This document shows, piece after piece, positions 29,054-37,174 of a DNA stretch of 64,000 bases; positions within the stretch are counted from its first letter, which is position 1, and each line of letters opens with the position of its first letter. This stretch comes from Aquibium microcysteis. Lineage in GTDB: Bacteria > Pseudomonadota > Alphaproteobacteria > Rhizobiales > Rhizobiaceae. The notes under the pieces are model-generated. The model made no database searches. It was not told the DNA's origin and saw nothing but the letters and a program-made list of their open reading frames with translations. The translations under genes were made by a program, and so were the position numbers. The stretch spans positions 485,001-549,000 of the forward strand of contig NZ_CP061080.1 in the NCBI RefSeq assembly GCF_014495845.1, written 5' to 3'.

Positions 29054-29066
29054 TCAAGTGACTTGA
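29054..29066. promoter_or_regulatory. 13-bp palindromic operator, copy 1
   Basis: TCAAGTGACTTGA is a perfect 6-1-6 palindrome. It overlaps a TTGACA-type hexamer that points toward the amidase/importer operon, and lies 209 bases before the XRE-cupin regulator gene. The same palindrome, differing only at the central base, occurs at 29980-29992 on the other side of the regulator gene. A further half-site, TCAAGT, is at 29074-29079. This strongly suggests the binding site of that regulator. Confidence 0.75.
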
Positions 29067-29274
29067 ACGGAAATCAAGTCCCGACTAGTCTGCCGCACTG
29101 GAACGCAGCCGGTTCGAGAGTTGCGGCCACAGGGAGAGCGGTCAGCGGAGGCGTGGTCGAACGGTCGGTTCGGCCGTCGCGGCACGTGATCCTTCCCTGT
29201 CGTTTCGGTGAAGCCGCCCATGCGGGCGGGAAGTTCGAGGACAGATCTTGGTTCAGCCATCAGGAACGCGCCCC

Positions 29275-29922
29275 ATGGCGCAGTCGCGGGCGGAAACCCC
29301 GGCCGATGCCGCTATGTCGCCGGGCAGGAAGCCCCGTCAGGAGCCGGAGGCGGGAAGCGAGGTTCGCATCGGCTCCAAGCTCAAGCACGGGCGCCTGCTC
29401 AAGGGGCTGACGCTGCGCGAGCTGGCGGACGTCGTCGGCTGTTCGGAAAGCATGCTGTCCAAGCTCGAGAACGACCGGCTGATGCCGTCGATCTCCTTCC
29501 TGCACCGGCTGGCCAGCGCGCTGGATACCAGCATCGCCGAACTCTACGCCGAACCGGACGGCGATGCGCACGGCGTGCACCATTTCCCCGCCGACCGCCG
29601 TGCCCGCATCTTCGACAACCGCGACCCGGCCAACACGGGCACCTGGTTCGAGCGCCTCATTCCGGTGGCGAAAGGCGGACTGCTGCAGGCCAACATCCTC
29701 AACATCCCCGCCGGCGTGAAGAGCGATGGTCTGGTCGAGCATGTCGGGGAGGAATTCGGCTACCTGATCTCGGGCCAGCTCGACGTCCAGGTCGACGGAA
29801 AGACCTATGCCATGAAGGAGGGAGACCTGCTCTTCTTCTCCTCCTCGCTGCCGCATGGCTACGAAAACCGGGGCAGCACCGTCGCCCGCATTCTCTGGGT
29901 CAACACCCCGCCGAGCCTGTGA
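29275..29922 (+). CDS. XRE family regulator with cupin sensor domain
   Basis: 215 residues from ATG 29275 (AGGAA upstream; a TTG at 29248 is an alternative). The helix-turn-helix spans about residues 34-88 (LKHGRLLKGLTLRELADVVG, then CSESMLSKLENDRLMPSISF). The C-terminal cupin (about 140-205) reads EHVGEEFGYLISGQLDVQVD and LFFSSSLPHGYENRG with the expected metal-ligand-like residues. Regulators of this PuuR/SinR-like class sense a small catabolic ligand. Two identical palindromes flank the gene and face the amidase/importer operon and the second binding protein, so it probably controls both. Confidence 0.9.
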   Translation: MAQSRAETPADAAMSPGRKPRQEPEAGSEVRIGSKLKHGRLLKGLTLRELADVVGCSESMLSKLENDRLMPSISFLHRLASALDTSIAELYAEPDGDAHGVHHFPADRRARIFDNRDPANTGTWFERLIPVAKGGLLQANILNIPAGVKSDGLVEHVGEEFGYLISGQLDVQVDGKTYAMKEGDLLFFSSSLPHGYENRGSTVARILWVNTPPSL

Positions 29923-29979
29923 TGCAGGCATGCGCAGGCAGCATGGCTGCCATGCGCTGACGGCGTGGCGCAGGCTCAT

Positions 29980-29992
29980 TCAAGTCACTTGA
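29980..29992. promoter_or_regulatory. 13-bp palindromic operator, copy 2
   Basis: TCAAGTCACTTGA, a perfect palindrome and the complement-centred twin of the site at 29054-29066. It lies between the regulator gene and the second binding-protein gene, 375 bases before the latter. The remaining 445-base gap (29923-30367) shows no supported gene; the long distance implies a long 5' leader or a second promoter closer to 30368. Confidence 0.75.
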
Positions 29993-30367
29993 CTAGCAGT
30001 CAACAAACGGACACCCTTGCGTCATGACCGCCGATGGTTCCGGCCGCGTCCGCCTGGATGGGGCGCTGCGGAAACCATGCGGGCGGTCATGCAGCGAGAC
30101 ACGCAGCCGGCGCCGCATCGACGGGCCGCGATGCGCTCTGCGGTGCTGACCGCATCGGTTCGACGACGCATCGGGCCGGGGCGACGACCCTTTCGGACAT
30201 CCCCCCGCACCCGCCTCCGGGCGGGTCGGCAAGCCGTATCAGCGGCAACCGGACACCCCGACGCCGACGTCGCGGGTCGTCGGCATCGCGGCGCGACACG
30301 TGCCGCCGGAGGAACGACCGAGCGAAGGCAGGCTGGATTCTGGACATCTCCGGAAAGGGGAACTGCT

Positions 30368-31942
30368 ATGAAGGCATTTCGGATTCTCATGCTGGCGGGC
30401 GCCGTCGCGTTCGCCGCATTCGGCGCGCAGGCCCAGACGCTGCGCATCGCCATGACGACGTCGGACGTGCCGACGACCGGGGGCATTCCCGACAATGGCA
30501 GCGAGGGCGGCCGCTTCGCCGGCTACCCGATCTACGACGCCCTGGTGAACTGGGACTTCACCCGCACCGACGCACCGGCCGACCTGACGCCCGGCCTCGC
30601 CACGGAATGGTCGGTCGATCCGGCCGACCCGAAACGCTGGATCTTCACGCTCCGCGCCGGCGTGCGCTTCCATGACGGGTCGCTCCTGACCGCCGACGAC
30701 ATCATCTGGAACTTCGACCGGCATCTGAACAAGGACGCGGCCCACTACGACAAGGCGTCGGTCTCCTATGCCACCTATACCTCGCAGGTCGCCGCCTACG
30801 AGAAGCTCGGCGACGACAGGATCGTGCTGACGACCAAGGTGCCGTACAGCATGCTGCCCTATCTGATCTCCCGGGTCTTCATCGTCAGCCCCCGCCAGTA
30901 CGAAGCCGTCGGTTCCGACTGGCTCGCCTTCCAGGCCAAACCCTCCGGCACCGGTCCCTTCAAGGTCGTCAGCGTCACCCGCCAGACCTCGATCGAGCTC
31001 GAGCGCAACGCCGACTACTGGGACGCGACCCGCATCCCGAAGGTCGAGAAGCTGGTGCTGATGCCCATCCCCGACGCCAACACCCGCGTCGCTGCCCTGC
31101 GGTCCGGGCAGGTCGACTGGATCGAGTTCCCGATGCCCGATTCCATTCCCTCGCTGCAGGCGGCCGGCTTCCAGATCGTCACGAAACCCTATCTCCACGT
31201 CTGGTCCTGGCGCTTCAACCTCGTCGAGGACGGTCCGCTGAAGGACGTCCGCGTCCGCCAGGCGCTGAACTACGCCATCGACCGTGAGGGCATGGTCGGT
31301 CTGCTCAACGGCACCGCCGTGCCGGCCGTCGGCATCTATGCGAAGGAAAACAAGTTCTTCGGCGAGCCGGCCAACGTTTACGGCTACGATCCGGAGAAGG
31401 CGAAGGCGCTGCTGGCCGAGGCCGGCTACGGCCCCGACAAGCCCTTCGACGTCTCGGTCCTGCTGCCCACCGCAGGCTCGGGCAACATGGTGCCGCTGCC
31501 GATGGCGGAGTTCATCCAGCAGTCGCTGGCCGAGTTCGGCGTCAACGTCCAGTACGAGGTCGCCGACTGGGGCACCGTGCTGCAGGGCATGCGCACCGCG
31601 CCCGGCACCGCCGGCGTGCCGCACCGCGACGCCATCAACCACGGCCAGCCCTTCGGCGATCCGACCAACTTCTATTCCAACGTCACCTCGATGGGCGGCA
31701 CCTCGAACTGGGGCCAGTACCGCAACGAGGAGGTGGACCGCCTGATGGCCGAAGCCTTCTCGACCTTCGACACGGCCAAACAGGACGCCCTGATCGCGAA
31801 GGCCCATGCGATCGTGGTCGACGAGGCGCCGCGCCTCTTCATCGTCCACGATCTCAACCCGCGCGCCATGGCGCCCAACGTGAAGGGCTTCGTGCAGGCG
31901 CAGAGCTGGTACCAGGACTTCACCCAGGTGACCGTGGAGTAG
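30368..31942 (+). CDS. ABC transporter substrate-binding protein, DppA/OppA family (second copy)
   Basis: 524 residues with a Sec signal peptide (FRILMLAGAVAFAAFGAQAQ) and the start preceded by GGAAAGGGGAA. Landmarks match the protein at 20637-22253 closely: SDVPTTGGIPDNGSEGGRFA, PGLATEWSVDPADPKRWIF, NAPVxFHDGS-type region and the end GFVQAQSWYQDFTQVTVE against GFVQAKNWYQDFTPIEVMD. No permease or ATPase gene accompanies it, so it most likely feeds the same importer with a different ligand. It shares the presumed operator with that operon. Confidence 0.9.
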   Translation: MKAFRILMLAGAVAFAAFGAQAQTLRIAMTTSDVPTTGGIPDNGSEGGRFAGYPIYDALVNWDFTRTDAPADLTPGLATEWSVDPADPKRWIFTLRAGVRFHDGSLLTADDIIWNFDRHLNKDAAHYDKASVSYATYTSQVAAYEKLGDDRIVLTTKVPYSMLPYLISRVFIVSPRQYEAVGSDWLAFQAKPSGTGPFKVVSVTRQTSIELERNADYWDATRIPKVEKLVLMPIPDANTRVAALRSGQVDWIEFPMPDSIPSLQAAGFQIVTKPYLHVWSWRFNLVEDGPLKDVRVRQALNYAIDREGMVGLLNGTAVPAVGIYAKENKFFGEPANVYGYDPEKAKALLAEAGYGPDKPFDVSVLLPTAGSGNMVPLPMAEFIQQSLAEFGVNVQYEVADWGTVLQGMRTAPGTAGVPHRDAINHGQPFGDPTNFYSNVTSMGGTSNWGQYRNEEVDRLMAEAFSTFDTAKQDALIAKAHAIVVDEAPRLFIVHDLNPRAMAPNVKGFVQAQSWYQDFTQVTVE

Positions 31943-32040
31943 GCATGTCTCCAGAACCTGGGCACCGGTCTCGCGTGACGGACATGCGCGGAGACGGTGG
32001 CCTGACGCGCGCGGAGCGGATCTGAGCGATCGCGACGCGT
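31943..32040 (+). repeat. Dispersed intergenic repeat, copy 2 (diverged)
   Basis: The block directly after the stop of the binding-protein gene shows GCATGTCTCC, CACCGGTCTCGCGTGACGGA, CATGCGCGGAGAC and CCTGACGCG in the same order as 8070-8165, with many substitutions. It again lies just downstream of a gene. Confidence 0.5.
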
Positions 32041-32178
32041 TCCGGGGCCGATCCCTCCGGCCTCCGCGAGGCGCCGGCTCCGTCGCACCGCGGGGCCGGC
32101 GCCCCTTCATCCGATGCCTGCACGGGGAGGCGCGCGCCTCCTTCGGCGTCGCTCTTGGCGCCTTCCGGAGATCCGTTC

Positions 32179-33441
32179 ATGATGCACCGCTTCGTCGACC
32201 GCGAACTGTGGAGCAACCGCGAGTTCGCCGCCTTCGTGCTCGCCAATTCCGTCGAGCGCTTCGCCGCCTCGGCGCTGACGATCATGCTGGCCTTCCACGT
32301 CTACGATGCCCGCAAGTCTGCCTTCGACATCGCGCTGCTCGGCTTCGCCCAGGTCATCCCCGCGCTCGCCTTCGCCCTCCATGGCGGCGAGATCGCCGAC
32401 CGGGTGAGCCGCCGCCGCATGGTGCTCGCGACCATCAGCCTCCTCGTCGCCGTCTGCGCGGGACTGGTCGCGGTGTCGCTCACAGAGGTCTGGCTGGTCC
32501 CCGCGCTCCTTTCTGCCGCCTTCCTCTCGGCCTCGGTGCGCGCCTACCAGACCCCCGCCGCCGTCGGCCTGGAAGCGCAGGTCCTGCCGGTTCGGCTCGT
32601 GCTGAAGGGCGTGCCCGTCATCGCCACTTCCGCGCGCATCGCCGACATGGTGGGGCCCGTGGCGATGGGCTTCGTCTGGGCTGCCTGGGGCCCGGCCGCC
32701 ACCTACGCCGTCCTCGGCCTCTTGTTCGCGCTCTCGCATCTCGGCTTCGCCCGTGGCATCGGCGAAAAACCCGTTCCCGTCCATCCCGCCGACGGCCCGG
32801 GGCCGATCGCCCGCATCGGCGAGGGCCTGCGCTACGTCATCGGCAACCAGGTGCTGATCGGCTCGATGGCGCTCGATCTCTTCGCCGTCTTCTTCGGCGG
32901 CGCGGCGGCGCTGCTGCCGATCTTCGCCACCGACATCCTCGACGTCGGTCCCTCCGGTTTCGGCCTGCTGCGGATGGCGATCGCCGCCGGCGCGCTGACC
33001 GCCGCCATCGTCTCCATCCGCTTCATGCCGCGTGCCCATGCGGGGCTGGCGCTGCACATGATCATCGCCGGCTTCGGCCTCTCGATGATCGCCTTCGGCC
33101 TGTCGACCAGCTTCTATCTGTCGATGGCGCTGCTGTTTGCGGCCGGCATCTGCGACGGGCTGAGCATGGTCATCCGCCACGCGATCCTGCGCCTCGCCTC
33201 GCCCGAGGAGATGCGCGGCCGCATCGCCGCGGTGCGCATGGTCTTCGTCAGTTCCTCGAACGAGCTCGGCGCCGTGCAGATGGGCCTGTCGGCCTCCCTC
33301 ATCGGCCCCACCCGCGCCGTCGTCCTCGGCGGCCTCCTGACGCTCGGCGTCGTCGCCGTCGTCGCCGCCTCCGCCCCCAGGCTCCGACGCCTCGACCTCG
33401 CCACCTACGGCGTGGCGCCACGCGCGGTGCCGGCGGAGTGA
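32179..33441 (+). CDS. MFS transporter, EntS/MFS_3-like
   Basis: 420 residues with about 12 hydrophobic helices. The loop between helices 2 and 3 reads GGEIADRVSRRRMVL, the MFS signature, and the related second-half region is MLRLASPEEMRGRIAAVRMV-like (ILRLASPEEMRGRIAAVRMV). The pattern (RFVDRELWSNREFAAFVLAN start, no large loops) matches exporters of the EntS/MFS_3 type. Two adjacent ATGs (32179, 32182) are possible starts. It is the last ordinary chromosomal gene before the CRISPR region. Substrate unknown. Confidence 0.85.
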   Translation: MMHRFVDRELWSNREFAAFVLANSVERFAASALTIMLAFHVYDARKSAFDIALLGFAQVIPALAFALHGGEIADRVSRRRMVLATISLLVAVCAGLVAVSLTEVWLVPALLSAAFLSASVRAYQTPAAVGLEAQVLPVRLVLKGVPVIATSARIADMVGPVAMGFVWAAWGPAATYAVLGLLFALSHLGFARGIGEKPVPVHPADGPGPIARIGEGLRYVIGNQVLIGSMALDLFAVFFGGAAALLPIFATDILDVGPSGFGLLRMAIAAGALTAAIVSIRFMPRAHAGLALHMIIAGFGLSMIAFGLSTSFYLSMALLFAAGICDGLSMVIRHAILRLASPEEMRGRIAAVRMVFVSSSNELGAVQMGLSASLIGPTRAVVLGGLLTLGVVAVVAASAPRLRRLDLATYGVAPRAVPAE

Positions 33442-33526
33442 GGGAAAGGGGCTTCGCTCCACCTTGCGCGCAAATCGTTCCCACGCCAATCTCTCGCCGC
33501 TGGCGTGTAGAGGCGGGAGACGAAGG

Positions 33527-35977
33527 ATGGCGAAGTGCACCTGTCGGGACGGGGATGGACGGGTGGTGCTTTCCCGGTGCAGCTCCGCCTGCGCCTGTCT
33601 CGGCGTAGTCGGCGATCTCTACGAGCCGCAGAAGTGGCGTCCGTCGGCCGAGATCCGGATCGATCGCTTCCGGCAGATCCTCATGCTGCCGCTGGCCTTC
33701 CATCGCGACGCGTTCGCCGAGACGGACGACGTTCGCCCGCTGGTCGAGCGTCTGCTGGAGAGCCTGGCGGACGCAAAGGACGACTGGGAGCCGGTGCAGG
33801 ACCTGTCGCGCCATTGCAACGACATGGCACCGGAACATTTTGCGGCGATGTTCACGCAGGCCGAATTCCGCGAGAGGGACGTTGCGGCGAAGCGAAAGGC
33901 CACCGGCGACGGCACCGCAGAGCTGACCGAAGCGGAGCGGGACGCGGCGGACCGACGCCATGCCGAAGCCGAAACGAAGCGGCGCGCGGCCGTCGAATCG
34001 ACCATGGCCTATGCGGAGCAGGTCTATTTCCACGATTTCCTGCGCGAAACCATGTTTTCCGCGGAGCCTTCCGGAAGCGACAAGGAGATCAACCTGTTTC
34101 GCCGCAAGGGCAGGCATCGAATCTCGTTCCAGCTCGACCGGGGAGGGCGGACGTTCCGGGCCAAGGCGGATCTCGATCGCATCAATCTCTACGTCTTCTC
34201 CTCCGGTGCTGCGGTGCTGGTCGTGGAAGCCGATTTCCGCGCCCCGGACCGCTTCGCCGCGAAACTGCCCTGTTCCTCGTGCGACGCCCGACCGGACGAT
34301 GCCGCGTTCCAGCCCGCCCCGATGACGCTCGCCGACGCGCTGACGATCTGCGATCACTTCCGCCGCGTGTATCCGCCCTTCTTCTTCGTGCAGTCCTTGG
34401 AGCAGTCTGCCAGCGCCCTGGCCGAACCGGCTTTCGCGGTGACCGCGCAACGCATTCCGCACGATGTCGAGATCAGTCGTCAGACGGATTCCGGGTCCTG
34501 GCAACCCGTCGACCTGCCGACAGGCTGGTCTAAAGAGAATGTGGGCGATTTCGCCACCGCCGACCACGCCTTGCGCCATCGCAGGAAGAGCGCGCCGCCG
34601 GTGGCCGATCACGTGCGGATCCTCGCCGCGCCCCTGCGCATCGCCGGCACGCCGGAAGCCGAGAACCTGCCGGCAGACGTTCCCCTGATGCGGCAGGTGG
34701 TCGACGAGCGCATGCCGCTGATGACCTTCCTGACCGTGGAGGAGGGCAGCGATCCCCATGACGCCATGCAAGGGACAGTCAGCGACAACGAGACCCGTCC
34801 GGTCGACGCTGCGTCGCTCAGAGCGCAGGACGCCCTGCGAGCGATCAGCCGCGGCGACTGGATGCGGCTGTGCTATGCCGACGAGCCGGGGACCGACGTG
34901 CTGCCCTACGCTGCGCCCTTCATGGCGCGCTTCGAGGAGGAGTGCTGCTACGACCGCTTCTTCCCGCACCCGTCTTCCACCGACGCGACCTCCCGCATCA
35001 TGACCTGCGGCTATCACTTCGTCGTCGCGGGTGCCGGCTCCTTCGCCAACGACACGCTGCAGCACCATTTCCGGCGCCATTACTTCCAGATGGCGCTGGC
35101 CTGCCACATGGAGATCGCCGCGATGCTGACGACGTCGAGCCGCGTCACCCAGGCGGTCAAACGCCTCAACGATGCGGGCGACGCCAGCCATGCCCGCCGT
35201 CGTTTCGAGACGTCCATGCAGGCCATCGAGAGCGACTTCCTGAAATATGTCCACGTCTTCCATTTCACGGGCATGTCGAACCAGATCCAGCCGGGCGAAA
35301 TGCTGAGGAAATGGCAGGACAGGCTCGGCACGCGGACCATGTTCGAGGACGTGAAGAACGAGATCGACACCGCCAACCAGTTCCTCGTCGCCGTCGATCA
35401 GGCGCGAAGCTCCGACGCCGCCATGCGCCTCAACGTCATCGCCACGACGGGCGTCGTCCTCGGTCTCGCCTTCGCCTTCCTGTCGATGAACGTCCTCGGC
35501 GCCGTGCCCGAGTCCCCGGCTGCGGGCGAGGCGTCGCTGCCGCTCGCCGATCCGCGCCACTGGCGCGCCTTCGGCGTCACGCTCTGCCTGGCCGCGACGG
35601 TCGGCCTCGCCCTGTCGCTGCTGATCGACCGCGACTGGCTGAAGCCGCATGACTCCGCCGCCCACCGCCAGGCCGGCCTCTTCTTCTGGAGCGGGGCCGG
35701 CGTCATCCTCTTCGGCCTGCTCGCGATCTCGCTCGGCGCCGCGGCCGGCGGCTGGATCGCGCCGCCCGGGCCGCTCGCCATCCTCGTGATCGGCGCCATT
35801 CCCGTCGCCGCCGCGGGGCTGAGCTTCGGCAGGCCGCGCAACCGCGCCATCGCCGCCGCCTTCGCCGCCGCGCTGGACGGGCCGGGCGGCGCCACGCGCA
35901 TCCTCCTGGCCGGTCTCTCCCTGGTCGGCCTCGGCCTCGCCGCCGGCGCTGCGACGGTCGCGGAATTGTTCGGCTAG
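33527..35977 (+). CDS. CorA-like membrane protein next to CRISPR array 1 (candidate type III effector)
   Basis: 816 residues; start ATG 33527 with GGGAG upstream. The first 580 residues are soluble, with Cys-rich ends (KCTCRDGDG, SSACAC) and no domain I can name. Residues about 585-632 form a long charged helix (DVKNEIDTANQFLVAVDQAR) that runs into a membrane helix ending SMN (residues 653-655), the position of the GMN motif of CorA channels. A loop and second helix follow, then three more hydrophobic segments that ordinary CorA lacks. CorA-type proteins are known membrane effectors of some type III CRISPR systems. This gene ends 248 bases before array 1 and points toward it. The CorA relation is by eye and the CRISPR link is inferred. 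Confidence 0.6.
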   Translation: MAKCTCRDGDGRVVLSRCSSACACLGVVGDLYEPQKWRPSAEIRIDRFRQILMLPLAFHRDAFAETDDVRPLVERLLESLADAKDDWEPVQDLSRHCNDMAPEHFAAMFTQAEFRERDVAAKRKATGDGTAELTEAERDAADRRHAEAETKRRAAVESTMAYAEQVYFHDFLRETMFSAEPSGSDKEINLFRRKGRHRISFQLDRGGRTFRAKADLDRINLYVFSSGAAVLVVEADFRAPDRFAAKLPCSSCDARPDDAAFQPAPMTLADALTICDHFRRVYPPFFFVQSLEQSASALAEPAFAVTAQRIPHDVEISRQTDSGSWQPVDLPTGWSKENVGDFATADHALRHRRKSAPPVADHVRILAAPLRIAGTPEAENLPADVPLMRQVVDERMPLMTFLTVEEGSDPHDAMQGTVSDNETRPVDAASLRAQDALRAISRGDWMRLCYADEPGTDVLPYAAPFMARFEEECCYDRFFPHPSSTDATSRIMTCGYHFVVAGAGSFANDTLQHHFRRHYFQMALACHMEIAAMLTTSSRVTQAVKRLNDAGDASHARRRFETSMQAIESDFLKYVHVFHFTGMSNQIQPGEMLRKWQDRLGTRTMFEDVKNEIDTANQFLVAVDQARSSDAAMRLNVIATTGVVLGLAFAFLSMNVLGAVPESPAAGEASLPLADPRHWRAFGVTLCLAATVGLALSLLIDRDWLKPHDSAAHRQAGLFFWSGAGVILFGLLAISLGAAAGGWIAPPGPLAILVIGAIPVAAAGLSFGRPRNRAIAAAFAAALDGPGGATRILLAGLSLVGLGLAAGAATVAELFG

Positions 35978-36186
35978 GGCCTCCCGCTTTGCCGGCCCCG
36001 GCGGCAGAAAGAGAAGCGAGAACAGAGGCTTGCAGGGATCCCGCCGGACTCCGGCGCGGTCAGGCCTTTTTGGAAGGAGATCAAGGCATTGAAAGAAAAA
36101 GAGAAAAGTGACGTCAAGATGCGAAGTGTTCCGTATTCGTTCTATATTTCGGCCGGACAATTCGCGACCTTTATGGAAAGAGCCGA
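35978..36186. other. Distal leader region of array 1
   Basis: About 210 bases, AT-richer than the surroundings from 36060 on (AAAGAAAAAGAGAAAAGTGA, TATTCGTTCTATATTTCGG). No supported gene. It is probably the outer part of the array 1 leader and promoter. Confidence 0.55.
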
Positions 36187-36224
36187 TTTTTCGGCAGGCT
36201 TGACAAAAGGCTCGAACGGGGTGA
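36187..36224 (+). promoter_or_regulatory. Leader block of array 1
   Basis: Bases 36187-36224 read TTTTTCGG, CTTGACA, GAACGGGGTGA up to the first repeat. The hexamer TTGACA (36200-36205) sits exactly 20-25 bases from the repeat, as it does at arrays 2 and 3. It may be a -35 box whose -10 falls on the leader-repeat junction, or the leader site recognised during spacer insertion. Confidence 0.7.
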
Positions 36225-36973
36225 ATCTGGAACTCAGCCGCACATCACGCGGATTGAGACAAGAAAAACGCCTTGTCGTCGAGACGGCAGATGAGTCTGG
36301 AACTCAGCCGCACATCACGCGGATTGAGACCGCTGTTGTTGGTGTAGTAGCACGCCGCCGCCGGTCTGGAACTCAGCCGCACATCACGCGGATTGAGACA
36401 AGGTGGTCGTTGCCACCATCAACCCCGTCGTCACGTCTGGAACTCAGCCGCACATCACGCGGATTGAGACCGCTGCGTACAGTTTATCCGCGATCTTGTA
36501 CTGGTCTGGAACTCAGCCGCACATCACGCGGATTGAGACACCGCTTGTCATGCCACCACCGCTTTCCCACATCGCGGGTCTGGAACTCAGCCGCACATCA
36601 CGCGGATTGAGACACGATTTCGAGTGTACTTCTCCCCTTGGGTGAACCGTGTCTGGAACTCAGCCGCACATCACGCGGATTGAGACAGAACATAGGACAT
36701 TTTCGCGCCCTTCCACCGGCAAGTCTGGAACTCAGCCGCACATCACGCGGATTGAGACCCGGCTTCCATGAGTTCGTCGAGTCGGGTGAGGGCTTCGCGT
36801 CTGGAACTCAGCCGCACATCACGCGGATTGAGACGAGACCGTCACGTTGCCGTTGACCTGCAGATTGGTCTGGAACTCAGCCGCACATCACGCGGATTGA
36901 GACACCACCAGCGCGGCCATGGTGACCAGACACGACAGTCTGGAACTCACCCGCCCGTCAGCCGGCCTGGGCC
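36225..36973 (+). CRISPR. CRISPR array 1: 11 repeats, 10 spacers
   Basis: 36-nt repeats start GTCTGGAACTCAGCCGCACA and end CGCGGATTGAGAC. Repeats begin at 36225, 36295, 36364, 36435, 36504, 36578, 36651, 36723, 36799, 36868 and 36938; spacers are 33-40 nt. The first repeat has A instead of G at position 1; the last (36938-36973) is degenerate in its second half, as expected at the trailer end. The 3' end ATTGAGAC resembles the 8-nt 5' handle of type III crRNAs, so transcription should run rightward, toward cas10. No repeated spacers seen. Confidence 0.97.
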
Positions 36974-37174
36974 GACGCTCGACCTGTCGTCCGTGTCCTG
37001 TGCCCTGCGTCGCGGGGACGTGCATGCCGTCGTTTGACCTCGCATTCCGCGCTTGATGGCACGCCGTGGCGTCATCGCGTATTTCTGCGCCACCGGTGCG
37101 AGGACACCGAAAAGTTGTTGCAAAGTCTTGCCGAAGCTTCCTATCATGCTTTGCAAGTTCGGTGGGGAGGCGGC

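Noticed and set aside
33299..36160. Long minus-strand open frame opposite the CorA-like gene
   Set aside because: Composition (RGDDEHG-type residues) is that of an antisense shadow, and the plus-strand frame has membrane helices and a good ribosome site.
36089..36610. Open frame across array 1 with repeated SGTQPHITRIET-type segments
   Set aside because: It is the CRISPR repeat translated; similar frames appear in arrays 2 and 3 on both strands.
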